In this document: positions 1 to 7,638 of the stretch, piece after piece
Layout: every line of letters starts with the position of its first letter
How positions within the stretch are numbered: the first letter of the stretch is position 1
Source: Planctomycetes bacterium UBA1146
GTDB lineage: Bacteria > Planctomycetota > UBA8108 > UBA1146
NCBI GenBank assembly: GCA_002311345.1
Contig: DCAA01000002.1
Location: 87,043-111,401, forward strand
Direction of reading: 5' to 3'
DNA: 24,359 nt
The notes under the pieces: model-generated
Told to the model about the DNA's origin: nothing
Databases searched by the model: none
The model's input: only the letters and a program-made list of their open reading frames with translations
Position numbers and translations under genes: made by a program

Positions 1-191
1 ACGATGACCCAATCACTGCTGACACTCACCACCTTGCCGGTGATGATCTTGTCTTCCTCGAAATCGACCACCGAATCGCGGAGGATCTCATCGACGGTCT
101 CCAACGATTCGCCCTGAAAATATTCTCGTACTTTCTCCTCCAGGGCCTCGCCCCGGAGTTCAAACTGCTTGAGTAGTTCTGGCTTGGCCAT
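1..191 (-). CDS. rpsA: 30S ribosomal protein S1, N-terminal part (cut by window edge)
   Basis: Reading the minus strand from the ATG at 191 gives a protein starting MAKPELLKQFELRGEALEEK, followed by a segment containing KIITGKVVSVSSDWVIV. The second segment matches the first strand pair of an S1 domain, as in the first repeat of ribosomal protein S1, which binds mRNA at the ribosome. Only about 63 codons are inside the window; the rest lies to the left. The position directly after cmk and plsC supports the call, since cmk-(plsC)-rpsA is a widespread arrangement. The stretch just before the ATG is purine rich (GAAAGAAGAAG) rather than a strict Shine-Dalgarno. A nested inverted repeat lies in the 138-base leader. 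Confidence 0.85.
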   Translation of the reverse strand, partial: MAKPELLKQFELRGEALEEKVREYFQGESLETVDEILRDSVVDFEEDKIITGKVVSVSSDWVI

Positions 192-286
192 GTAAAGGCT
201 TCTTCTTTCGGGTTACGGATCGCGGGGAACCCGGGCTCGACCTTCGTGCCCGTCCTCGGCTCTCTGCCGCCAATCCTCGTTTCGCT

Positions 287-328
287 CCGGAGCGCTTGCG
301 GGCGACCTCCGCCCGCCAGATGCTCCGG
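287..328 (-). repeat. Nested inverted repeat between plsC and rpsA
   Basis: The outer arms CCGGAGC (287-293) and GCTCCGG (322-328) are perfect complements. Inside them GCGGGCG (298-304) and CGCCCGC (310-316) form a second perfect 7-bp stem with a 5-base loop. The structure begins directly after the plsC stop codon (330) and about 100 bases before the rpsA ATG. No T tract follows on the minus strand, so it is not a typical intrinsic terminator. It could be an rpsA leader structure, an RNA-processing site or a pausing site; which one is not visible in the sequence. Confidence 0.6.
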
Positions 329-329
329 T

Positions 330-983
330 CTATTGATTCGACCTTTGCTCGGAGGAGGCCGATCTGCCGGAGTCGATTGACTCCGGGACGAGATCGAGCA
401 TCGCCTCCCTCAGCCTCTCCAACGCCTCGTCATCACACTCCCCTTGAGGGAACTCGATGGCATCTCCGAAGCGGACCTCGGTCCGGATCGGTCGCGGAAT
501 CACTCGACCTCTCCCCAGAGCCCGGTCACTGCCGACGACCATCGTCGGAATCACCGGAACCGAGGCGAGACGAGCGAGTCGAAGCACACCACTCTTGAAT
601 TTTCCGAGCCGTCCATCGCGGCTGCGAGTTCCCTCGGGAAAGACCAGTACGCCGCCTCCGAGCGAGAGGTGCTCACAAATTGCACGGAATCCGGAGATCC
701 CGATCCCTTCTCGCTCGAGAGGGAGAGCGTTCAACCCTCTCAGGATCCAGCCAATCGGCGCGGGACTGAAAAGGGTCTTGCGCGCCATGAAGGCCAGTGG
801 TCTCTTCAGCACGATTCCCGCCAGTACCGCATCCAGGTTGCTGCTGTGGTTCACCGCAAGCAAAAAAGGACCCGTCGAGGGTACCTTATCCACACCGACC
901 CCCCGGTGTCGGAACCATATCCGACAACCCAGCCGCGCCAAGGCGCGAATCAGGAGGTAGAACCAGTTGCCCCCCGGCTCCAA
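330..983 (-). CDS. plsC: 1-acyl-sn-glycerol-3-phosphate acyltransferase
   Basis: This 217-residue protein has the hallmarks of the PlsC/AGPAT family: the catalytic HX4D motif (H46 to D51 in NHSSNLD), the substrate-binding FPEGTRS motif at 115-121, and the VPVIP block at 142-146. The family transfers an acyl chain to lysophosphatidic acid to make phosphatidic acid at the inner face of the cytoplasmic membrane. An N-terminal hydrophobic/aromatic segment (WFYLLIRALARLG) fits membrane association. Length is normal for the short bacterial form. The gene overlaps the end of cmk by 34 bases, which suggests translational coupling. With plsY further up the same strand, two successive steps of phosphatidate synthesis are encoded close together; plsX is not in the window. 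Confidence 0.9.
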   Translation of the reverse strand: MEPGGNWFYLLIRALARLGCRIWFRHRGVGVDKVPSTGPFLLAVNHSSNLDAVLAGIVLKRPLAFMARKTLFSPAPIGWILRGLNALPLEREGIGISGFRAICEHLSLGGGVLVFPEGTRSRDGRLGKFKSGVLRLARLASVPVIPTMVVGSDRALGRGRVIPRPIRTEVRFGDAIEFPQGECDDEALERLREAMLDLVPESIDSGRSASSEQRSNQ

Positions 984-1648
984 TCCTGCGGAATCCTCTC
1001 CATGATCGTCGAAACCACCTCCTCGATGGAGAGGCTGGTGGTATCGATCTGTTGTGCATCGGGCGCTGCCTTCAACGGCGAAATGTCCCTCTCGCTGTCG
1101 AATGCATCGCGTCTGAGTAACTTTCTCTGCACCTGCTCGAAGGAGAGTTCCTCGCCGAGGCTCTCTCTCAGTTCGAGTTGCCTCCTCCTCGCTCTCTCCT
1201 CGATGGAGGCGGTAAGGAAGATCTTTACAGGCGCCTGGGGGAACACCACTGTTCCCATATCTCGTCCTTCGGCAAACACCGGCCGATCGGTAGGCAGCCC
1301 CCGCTGCAGCGTGAGCACTGCTTTTCTCACCTCGGGATCATCCGAGACATGATGAATCTCCCCGGTAACCCGGGAAGAATACAGCACATCTCCCGGATCG
1401 GCCCCGTCCACCTCGACCCGGAAAACCGCGCTGGAGGCGACGATCTCCAGTCGATGTTCTTCCAGCAACGAAAGCACGCGATCCCGATCGGGGAACTCGA
1501 CTCCCTGCTCGAGCGCTAACCACGTCAGCGCCCGATAGACACGGCCACTGGAGAACATCCGCCCGCCGCAGCAATCAGCCAGTTTGCGGGCGACACTGCT
1601 CTTCCCACAGCCGGCGGAACCATCGATGGTCGCGATCTGCAGATCCAA
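950..1648 (-). CDS. cmk: Cytidylate kinase
   Basis: The product phosphorylates CMP/dCMP with ATP. The P-loop GSAGCGKSS lies at residues 10-18 and the family block containing GRDMGTVVFP and VKIFLTAS is clear. I chose a TTG start at 1648 because it is preceded by GGGGAGG five bases upstream and the encoded start (MDLQIATIDG) places the P-loop where the family has it. The frame remains open to an upstream ATG at 1711, but that would add 21 residues with no family counterpart. The resulting length of 232 residues is normal. The gene is followed by plsC (34-base overlap) and rpsA. A 250-base gap to larE on the right makes it probable that transcription restarts there, though I see no convincing promoter. 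Confidence 0.9.
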   Translation of the reverse strand: MDLQIATIDGSAGCGKSSVARKLADCCGGRMFSSGRVYRALTWLALEQGVEFPDRDRVLSLLEEHRLEIVASSAVFRVEVDGADPGDVLYSSRVTGEIHHVSDDPEVRKAVLTLQRGLPTDRPVFAEGRDMGTVVFPQAPVKIFLTASIEERARRRQLELRESLGEELSFEQVQRKLLRRDAFDSERDISPLKAAPDAQQIDTTSLSIEEVVSTIMERIPQDWSRGATGSTS

Positions 1649-1898
1649 GCGATCCTCCCCGGTCCAGCCGGCGCGAGTGAACCTGTCGGAACCCTCCGGG
1701 AGCATCCGCACAGGATCGGCACAAGCCTTATAAACTACGGATCCAGGGAGAGTTGCGCAAGTTCATCCAGCCTCTCTCGTTCGCTTTGATGGCCCCTCGA
1801 CTGCTGGGGAAACCATCAGCAGCTACAGCAGATGGAAGCGCTGAGCGGTGTTGGACGCCCGAAGGCGACATCGGGGCCCGTTTCAGCGGCAACAGCGA

Positions 1899-2786
1899 CT
1901 ATCGCTTGAGGGGCTCAAGAATCGGCAGACCGACGCCGCCATAACCACGAGTATCGAGCCAGCGCTCGCTGAATCCGAGCGAACTGGCGAGGGCATCGAG
2001 GCGTCGTCTCCAGCCCTGGGAGCAATGACTCGCCAGTTCCTGTGCTTTGATCTCGACGACGACTCTGGATCCACTACACCGCGCCCGGTAGATGGAAAAT
2101 CCCTCGCCCGAAAGAACTGCCTCGAGAGCTTCGACCTTCTTCAGCAATTCGCCGTCGACCTGCGTACCGACCGGGACCCGACTCGCCAGGCAGGGACGGG
2201 CAGGACGATCCCAGCTGGGCAAACCACGCTGCCGGGCCAGAGCCCGGACCTGGGCCTTGCCGATTCCGAATTTACGTAATGGACTCTTCACGGCGCGCTC
2301 ACGGGAAGCCACCATTCCGGGGCGATCTGTCGCATCGTCGGAAGCCTGGGCACCATCCAGGATGGTGTACCCCTCCAGTTCCTCGACGGAGTGAATCACG
2401 TCATACAGCTCCGACTTGCAGTGATAACAGCGATCACCGCTATTGGCACGATACCCTGGACGAGACAGTTCATCGGTGGAGATCTCGAGGTGCCGGATCC
2501 CGACCACCCGAGAGGAGCACTGTGCGGCTCGTCGTTCCTCCACGGAGAGGCTCGGAGAGATTCCGGTCACCGCGACTGCGTCCGAGTCCAGAAATTGATG
2601 GGCCAGAGAAGCCATCACTGCCGAGTCGACCCCTCCGGAAAGTGCCACCACCACCGGACGATGACGACGAAGCCAATCCCCGATCTTCTCGATGGTGTCT
2701 CGATCGGGAAGATCCTTATCGGGGAGAACTTCCGGAGAAGTTCCCCCCGACCGATCCCAGTGGCTAGATGTCGTAGTAGAGCGCAA
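1899..2786 (-). CDS. larE: ATP-dependent sacrificial sulfur transferase LarE
   Basis: The protein carries the PP-loop SGGVDS of the N-type ATP pyrophosphatases and the two LarE signature blocks DRCYHCK and RPCLASR. LarE adenylates and sulfurates the pyridinium dicarboxylate precursor of the nickel-pincer cofactor used by lactate racemase and relatives. With the start used here the cysteines are residues 120, 123 and 199. A CXXC pair plus the cysteine of CLASR is the pattern described for [4Fe-4S]-binding LarE proteins, as opposed to those that sacrifice a single cysteine; assignment to that class is inference. The start is uncertain: I use an in-frame TTG at 2786, inside the end of glnA, giving 295 residues, but a GTG just before the PP-loop is possible. 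larB, larC and larA are absent from the window. Confidence 0.85.
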   Translation of the reverse strand: MRSTTTSSHWDRSGGTSPEVLPDKDLPDRDTIEKIGDWLRRHRPVVVALSGGVDSAVMASLAHQFLDSDAVAVTGISPSLSVEERRAAQCSSRVVGIRHLEISTDELSRPGYRANSGDRCYHCKSELYDVIHSVEELEGYTILDGAQASDDATDRPGMVASRERAVKSPLRKFGIGKAQVRALARQRGLPSWDRPARPCLASRVPVGTQVDGELLKKVEALEAVLSGEGFSIYRARCSGSRVVVEIKAQELASHCSQGWRRRLDALASSLGFSERWLDTRGYGGVGLPILEPLKR

Positions 2787-4251
2787 ACTCGAAGGGATGA
2801 GGGCGAAGCCTGAGTTCGTCCACTTCCTTCTCCCGCTTGTAATCGATCCAGGTACGGATCGTATCGGCCGAGAAAACATCCCCCGCCAGCAGAAACTCGT
2901 GATCCTTCTCCAGGGCGACGAGCGCTTCATCGAGCGAACCCGGGGTGCTGGGTACTCCCGCCAGTTGTTCGGCAGGAAGATCGTAGAGATCCTTGTCGAA
3001 GGGAGGTCCCGGATCGATCTTGTTTTTGATCCCGTCGATTGCGGCCATCATCATCGCGGAAAAGGCGAGATACGGGTTACAGGAGGGATCGGGACAGCGG
3101 AACTCGAACCGGCGTGCGCTCGCATTGGCGGCGACCACAGGGATCCTCACTGCGGCGGAACGGTTGCGTGAGGAGTAGGCCAGCCGGGTCGGGGCTTCGA
3201 ATCCGGGCACCAGTCTCTTGTAAGAATTGGTGGTCGGATTGGTCAGAGCGACCAGCGCCGGGGCATGGTGGAGGATTCCACCGATGGCGTGAAGTGCCAT
3301 CTCACTCATCCCTGCATAACCATCTCCGGCGAACTGATTGATGCCATCCTTCCAGATCGACATATGCACATGCATACCACTACCATTGTCGTTCCATACC
3401 GGCTTCGGCATGAAGGTGACCGTCTTGCCATGCTGAAGAGCAGTGTTCTTGACGATGTACTTGTAACTCATCAACTGATCGGCGGCGCGCTTCAACGACG
3501 CGTACTTGATGTCGATTTCAGCCTGACCAGCAGTCGCCACTTCGTGATGCTGGCATTCGATTTCCATACCACAGGCGATGAGATTGTGCATCATCTCGTT
3601 ACGCAGATCTTGATGCTTGTCGGTCGGTGAAACCGGGAAGTAGCCTTCCTTGTAGCGTGGCTTGTAACCGAGGTTGGGGCCCTCATCTCGTCCTGTATTC
3701 CAGCGCCCCTCGATGCTGTCGACAAAGTAGTAGCCGGAGTGTTCGTTCTGATCAAAACGGATGTCATCGAAGATGAAAAACTCCGCTTCAGGTCCACAAT
3801 AACAGACATCGCCGATACCGGAGTTGAGAAGATATTCCTCTGCCTTGCGAGCAATATTCCGCGGATCCCGCGAGTAGGGCTCGTGGGTGATCGGATCTTT
3901 GATGTCGCAAATGAGCACCAGAGTCTTCGACTTCGGGAACGGATCCAACCATGCTGTAGTTGGATCGGGAACGATCAGCATGTCACTTTCCGCGATCCCC
4001 TTCCAGCCGCGCATGCTGGACCCATCGAATCCGAGGCCATAAGTGAAGACACTCTCGTTCAGACCTGTGGCCGGAATCGTGAAATGCTGCCAGAGGCCGG
4101 GGAGATCCAGAAAACGGAAATCCACCGTCTCGATTCCATCGTTGCGGACCATTTCCAGGACCTCATTGATGCCCACGGCCACTCCCTCCACCGGCACTGA
4201 AGAACCGGTCTTGCTAACCACAGCTCCCATTCCGCACCCCCCGAATTCCAC
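2764..4251 (-). CDS. glnA: Glutamine synthetase, type I
   Basis: The enzyme makes glutamine from glutamate, ammonia and ATP as a dodecamer. Visible GSI landmarks are FDGSSMRGW, the ATP/metal-binding region with NGSGMHVHMS, the NPTTNSYKRLVPGFEAP block and the NRSAAVRIP block. Tyr423 within DLYDLP aligns with the adenylylation tyrosine of the E. coli enzyme, so this looks like the GSI-beta class that can be modified by GlnE. At up to 495 residues it is slightly long because of the N-terminus. An ATG at 4230 is preceded by a G-rich stretch, and a GTG at 4176 is preceded by GGAGG and would give MGINEVLEMV, closest to the family start. It follows the PII-like gene by 43 bases, and its end overlaps the probable larE start. 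Confidence 0.95.
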   Translation of the reverse strand: MEFGGCGMGAVVSKTGSSVPVEGVAVGINEVLEMVRNDGIETVDFRFLDLPGLWQHFTIPATGLNESVFTYGLGFDGSSMRGWKGIAESDMLIVPDPTTAWLDPFPKSKTLVLICDIKDPITHEPYSRDPRNIARKAEEYLLNSGIGDVCYCGPEAEFFIFDDIRFDQNEHSGYYFVDSIEGRWNTGRDEGPNLGYKPRYKEGYFPVSPTDKHQDLRNEMMHNLIACGMEIECQHHEVATAGQAEIDIKYASLKRAADQLMSYKYIVKNTALQHGKTVTFMPKPVWNDNGSGMHVHMSIWKDGINQFAGDGYAGMSEMALHAIGGILHHAPALVALTNPTTNSYKRLVPGFEAPTRLAYSSRNRSAAVRIPVVAANASARRFEFRCPDPSCNPYLAFSAMMMAAIDGIKNKIDPGPPFDKDLYDLPAEQLAGVPSTPGSLDEALVALEKDHEFLLAGDVFSADTIRTWIDYKREKEVDELRLRPHPFEFALYYDI

Positions 4252-4294
4252 ATCGCCCCGAGACGACTCAAGATGACCAAATTCCCGAACGGTG

Positions 4295-4597
4295 TCAGAT
4301 CGCTTCTGAACCCGTCTCCCCAGTTCTAATCCTCAAAGCATCCGAAAGAGAACCGACATGCGTGTCGATTTCATGACCTTCTGATCGCAAGACTTCCAGC
4401 ACCTGTTTCGTCGGTTCCAAGAAATTCTCATTCAATGCAATTTCCACTCGAAGTGCATGGTCGCCTGTTGGTCCTTCGGATTCAGCAGTGAGTACTTCCA
4501 CTTCTCCCACCGTGAATCGTACGATCCCCTGTTCTGCAAATCTCTCCTTGAGGAGGTCCAGTAAATTGGCCCGGATGATGACAACAACCCAGTACAA
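4295..4597 (-). CDS. PII-like nitrogen regulatory protein with reduced T-loop
   Basis: The 100-residue product starts MYWVVVIIRANLLDLLKERF and ends ALRIRTGETGSEAI, which matches the first strand-helix unit and the conserved C-terminal RIRTGE segment of PII (GlnB/GlnK) proteins. Between them it is shorter than the usual 112 residues. The T-loop with the uridylylated tyrosine (RGAEY in classical PII) is missing, and the GDGK of the ATP-binding B-loop is also not recognisable. The start is a TTG at 4597 with GAGGG upstream that overlaps the gpsA stop codon, so the genes are tightly coupled. Position directly before glnA supports a nitrogen role. It could sense nucleotides differently from classical PII, or act only as a partner protein; this cannot be decided from sequence alone. 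Confidence 0.75.
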   Translation of the reverse strand: MYWVVVIIRANLLDLLKERFAEQGIVRFTVGEVEVLTAESEGPTGDHALRVEIALNENFLEPTKQVLEVLRSEGHEIDTHVGSLSDALRIRTGETGSEAI

Positions 4598-4607
4598 AAG
4601 CTGTCCC

Positions 4608-5588
4608 TCACTCTTCTTCAGGTCTTCTGGTCAAGAGGATCTCGACCCCCTCTTCCACTGAAAGCCCATCATGAACGATGCGGTACACTGTTTCCGCGAT
4701 GGGCATGTCGATCTTTCTCCGAGCACAAAGTTCATGCACCGCCTGACAGGTCGGTACTCCCTCAGCCACTTGTTCCATCGATTCAAGCACGGACCCGACT
4801 TTTTCGCCGGAACCCAACCTGAAACCGACACCACGATTTCTCGAGTGCCCACTGAAACAGGTGACCACGAGATCGCCGATCCCTGCCAGCCCCGAGAAGG
4901 TCTCACGATCTCCGCCAAGTACCGAACCCAGCCGTGAGATCTCCGCAGTGCCGCGCGTCACAAGCGCCGCAACGGTGTTGTCACCGAATCCTCGACCGAT
5001 TGCAATGCCACACCCGAGAGCAACCACATTTTTCAGAGCTCCGGCCCATTCCACTCCGACCCGATCGAAACTGCGGTAGATCCGAAAAGTTGCGGTACCG
5101 AGGACCTCCTGGATGAGCCGGGTTCTCTGCTCATCGGGATGGGCGATCACCACGGCGGTGGGAAGATCCTCGAGCACCTCTGCGGCGTGGCTAGGTCCGG
5201 AAATCACGGCAGGATCTTCCGATACGCCACATTGGGAGAGAATCCCGGTGGGCAGCAGCAACGTCTCTCTCTCCAGTCCCTTGGAAGCCGAGACCCAGAA
5301 AGCATCACGGGGAAGATCTGCTCCCGGACCGGCGAGATAACTTCTCAACATCTGGGTCGGCACGGCACTGATGACAACATCGGTCGGCTCGATGGCACCC
5401 TCTCCGGCGACAGAAACCTCGAATCCAGCTCCCAGGGAACTATCGGGTAACAGTCCATGTTGTCCCCGGGCCAGTTGCTCGGCACGCTCGCGGCTACGGC
5501 AGTGGATCGTCACGTCAGCCCCTGCCTGCCGGGCCACATGGGCCAGAGCCGTTCCCCAGGTGCCCGATCCGGCAATCAGAACTCTCAT
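4608..5588 (-). CDS. gpsA: Glycerol-3-phosphate dehydrogenase [NAD(P)+]
   Basis: This cytoplasmic enzyme reduces dihydroxyacetone phosphate to sn-glycerol-3-phosphate, the backbone used by PlsY. The Rossmann motif GSGTWG is at residues 7-12 of MRVLIAGSGTWGTALAHVAR; further family blocks are SASKGLE, KNVVALGCGIAIGRGFGDNT (which holds the catalytic lysine) and GIGDLVVTCFSGHSRN. The start at 5588 is set by the Rossmann fold position and a GGGGAG upstream, giving 326 residues, normal for the family; a longer open frame upstream lies within plsY and is not used. The ATG overlaps the plsY stop in the arrangement ATGA, and the following PII-like gene starts ten bases after its stop. The pairing with plsY is functionally logical. 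Confidence 0.95.
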   Translation of the reverse strand: MRVLIAGSGTWGTALAHVARQAGADVTIHCRSRERAEQLARGQHGLLPDSSLGAGFEVSVAGEGAIEPTDVVISAVPTQMLRSYLAGPGADLPRDAFWVSASKGLERETLLLPTGILSQCGVSEDPAVISGPSHAAEVLEDLPTAVVIAHPDEQRTRLIQEVLGTATFRIYRSFDRVGVEWAGALKNVVALGCGIAIGRGFGDNTVAALVTRGTAEISRLGSVLGGDRETFSGLAGIGDLVVTCFSGHSRNRGVGFRLGSGEKVGSVLESMEQVAEGVPTCQAVHELCARRKIDMPIAETVYRIVHDGLSVEEGVEILLTRRPEEE

Positions 5589-6328
5589 CGAGGGCTCCCC
5601 TCTCGACATCGCTGGCAATACTCCAGGATATTGGATTGGTGCCGATAGATTACCAGAGACGACAGGACCAGTAATACTGCCCCGAGAATCTTGCCAGAGG
5701 TCCCGTTCACATCCGCAGTTCTCAACCACCGCTCGACCTGATCGGTGCCCAGAAGCAGCGGTGTCGAGATCAGTACACCGGTCACCGCAGCCCCCACCGA
5801 GGCCATTCCGACACTGCCTGTCAATTTCCTACCGACCCCCCAGGCCAGTAGCATCAATGCGGCTATCCATGGTTCAAGGACCAGCAACACGCCACCGGTG
5901 GTTGCCACTCCCTTTCCTCCGCGCCCACGCAAAAATGGCGAAAAACAGTGCCCCAGTACCGCCAGCGACCCGACCAGCAACGATTGCACCGCATCGACTC
6001 CCATCTGCTGGCAAATCAGAACCGGGACCGCCCCCTTGGTCACATCGAGAGACAATCCCAGGGTACCGAACTTTCTCCCGGCGACCCGGCTGAGGTTGGT
6101 CGCACCGGGATTGCCGCTTCCCTGGCGCAGCAAATCGATTCCGCGCGCCCGGGCGATGAGCCAACTGAACGGAATTGAGCCGCACAGAAAGGATCCGAGC
6201 AGAAACCACAAGAATCGAGAGGTGAAGAAATCGTTGCCGGTCGACAACGTTGCCGTAGCTGAGAGGAATGCCGCAGGAAATCCACCCGGAACCAGCAGGT
6301 CCGCAGCGAGTCCGCCGGGTCCAACCAT
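5585..6328 (-). CDS. plsY: Glycerol-3-phosphate acyltransferase PlsY
   Basis: PlsY acylates glycerol-3-phosphate using acyl phosphate in the inner membrane. The family motifs are present: GSIPFSWLI, the GSGNPGATNLSRVAG phosphate-binding block, and GHCFSPFLRGRGGKGVATTGG, followed by further hydrophobic segments and a C-terminal IYRHQSNI. Chosen start ATG 6328 gives 247 residues, with a longer than usual N-terminus of about 50 residues before GSIPF; the frame is open further upstream to 6655, but that part overlaps the opposite-strand ThiF gene and looks non-coding. A later start, for example a TTG shortly before the first transmembrane helix, is possible. It is the first gene of a minus-strand run that continues through larE, and is coupled to gpsA by an ATGA overlap. 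Confidence 0.93.
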   Translation of the reverse strand: MVGPGGLAADLLVPGGFPAAFLSATATLSTGNDFFTSRFLWFLLGSFLCGSIPFSWLIARARGIDLLRQGSGNPGATNLSRVAGRKFGTLGLSLDVTKGAVPVLICQQMGVDAVQSLLVGSLAVLGHCFSPFLRGRGGKGVATTGGVLLVLEPWIAALMLLAWGVGRKLTGSVGMASVGAAVTGVLISTPLLLGTDQVERWLRTADVNGTSGKILGAVLLVLSSLVIYRHQSNILEYCQRCREGSPR

Positions 6329-6503
6329 CGAACGCTTCCCATCTTCGCACGAGCCACCGGAGCGGGTCAGTCCTCCCCGATCAAGGAGGCAGTACACAAC
6401 CGAGATCCGAGGGGCGCAACCCTCAGTAATCTCATTCCAGATGTTTCCCGGATGGTGGAAGATGTCCTCACTCTCCCCCATGCTTCCGGAAAGGAGCGGG
6501 ATC

Positions 6504-7550
6504 TTGAGCCGATATGACCGCCAGCAGAGAACCCGAGGGGGAACGGAGCTCGATGAGCGCTGGAGTCGATTACGAATCTTGCTGGTTGGCTGTGGAGGCG
6601 TTGGAACTCCGCTGGCGCAGTCGCTGGTTCGGGGCGGGATCGGTACACTCACCATCCTCGACGGAGACCGTGTCCGCGAAACGGATCTCCATCGTCAAAC
6701 CCTCTTTCTCGAGCAGGATGCCGACCAATCGGTAGCGAAGGCGACCGCAGCGCTGAGAACGCTCGAACAGATCGGAGGCAGGACCCGGATCGAGGCTGTC
6801 GCCGATATGCTCACACCCAACAATGCCAGCGACATCTTTTCGCGTCACGACGTAGTCCTCGATGCCACGGATCACATCCCTGCTCGACTTCTCATCGACC
6901 GCACCTCACTGGCCACCGGTGTCGGCTGGATTCATTCGGGAGCGATCGCCGACCGATGGGTAGCAGCGTCCTTCCTTCCTCCGGGTAGTCCCTGTTTTCA
7001 CTGCTGGATTCCCGAATCCCCTGAACCTGGTTCGATCGGAACTTGCCAAACAGAAGGTGTCCTGCCGGTCGCCTGCCTGGCGGCAGCATGTGCCGTGCTT
7101 CGCCTGCTAACATCCTGGATCCGTTGTACTGATCGATCGAATCACCTAGACAACACCAGGAAGATCATCCGTGGCTCGGTGGACAAGGGCGAGACCATCG
7201 TTCAACTGCAAACCGATCCCCAGTGCCCCCACTGTTCAAGAGATGTCATCGGTTCAGCACGGTCCACCGATACCGGGTCGGTACATCTCAGAAAACTGTG
7301 TGGCGCCGGGTCGATCGAGGCGTGGTTAGACCTCGATCTCGACGAAATAGAGACTCGTCTTCGACATGTCGACAATAATCTCCTGATCAGCCGCGGCTCG
7401 GTCTCTGTCCGTGCCGAGGACGAGCACGGAGCATTGATCTGTTATCACGACGGCAGGGCTCTGCTGACAGGAAATCACGGCAAGGAAATCGACCACGCCA
7501 AGAGTCTGCTCGATGCCTGGCTCGGTGAGGACGCCCTGGTCCGGTTCTAG
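6504..7550 (+). CDS. ThiF/MoeB-family E1-like adenylyltransferase
   Basis: The 348-residue protein has the E1 architecture: RYDRQ at the start, GCGGVG nucleotide-binding loop at 29-34, acidic residues D53 and D55 of the second strand, ETDLHRQ around R64, two CXXC pairs (C164/C167 and C241/C244) for a structural zinc, and C181 at the usual acceptor-cysteine position. Such enzymes adenylate the C-terminus of a ubiquitin-like sulfur carrier (ThiS, MoaD or similar). About 100 residues after the second CXXC form an extra domain ending with a segment containing YHDGRALLTGNHGKEI, as I recall in some bacterial ThiF homologues. The start is TTG 6504, seven bases after AAGGAG; the frame is open further upstream but overlaps plsY. 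No sulfur carrier or thiamin/molybdopterin gene lies nearby, so the substrate is unknown. Confidence 0.85.
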   Translation: MSRYDRQQRTRGGTELDERWSRLRILLVGCGGVGTPLAQSLVRGGIGTLTILDGDRVRETDLHRQTLFLEQDADQSVAKATAALRTLEQIGGRTRIEAVADMLTPNNASDIFSRHDVVLDATDHIPARLLIDRTSLATGVGWIHSGAIADRWVAASFLPPGSPCFHCWIPESPEPGSIGTCQTEGVLPVACLAAACAVLRLLTSWIRCTDRSNHLDNTRKIIRGSVDKGETIVQLQTDPQCPHCSRDVIGSARSTDTGSVHLRKLCGAGSIEAWLDLDLDEIETRLRHVDNNLLISRGSVSVRAEDEHGALICYHDGRALLTGNHGKEIDHAKSLLDAWLGEDALVRF

Positions 7551-7571
7551 GTCCGAACTGCCGTAGAACCC

Positions 7572-7611
7572 CAACTCGATCGCCCTACAACCAGGCCATC
7601 AACTCGATCGC
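7572..7611. repeat. Short direct repeat in convergent gap
   Basis: The 12-base word CAACTCGATCGC occurs at 7572-7583 and again at 7600-7611, between the convergent ThiF-type gene and the helical hypothetical gene. Each copy contains the palindrome CGATCG, so the copies can also pair as a weak 6-bp stem. There is no T tract on either side, so I do not call a terminator. Confidence 0.5.
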
Positions 7612-7638
7612 TAGATGTCTTTGATCTGAACAGGGCGC

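Noticed and set aside
444..1352. Long plus-strand open frame of 302 codons
   Set aside because: It is fully antisense to plsC and cmk, both well supported by family motifs; its translation is low in family-like features.
1834..1900. Short frame ending before cmk in the larE-cmk gap
   Set aside because: A 22-codon stretch looks coding-like in minus-strand reading near 1740-1805, but it has no start codon and no neighbour relation.
2443..2460. TGGCAC words near 2443 and 8929 as sigma-54 promoters
   Set aside because: Neither has the GC of the -12 element at the proper distance, and the first is within larE.
5745..6503. N-terminal extension of the ThiF-type gene
   Set aside because: This part is antisense to plsY, lacks family similarity, and a TTG with AAGGAG at 6504 gives the expected protein start.
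7551..7638. Terminator between the convergent ThiF-type and helical hypothetical genes
   Set aside because: Only weak 6-bp pairing through CGATCG and no T tract on either strand.
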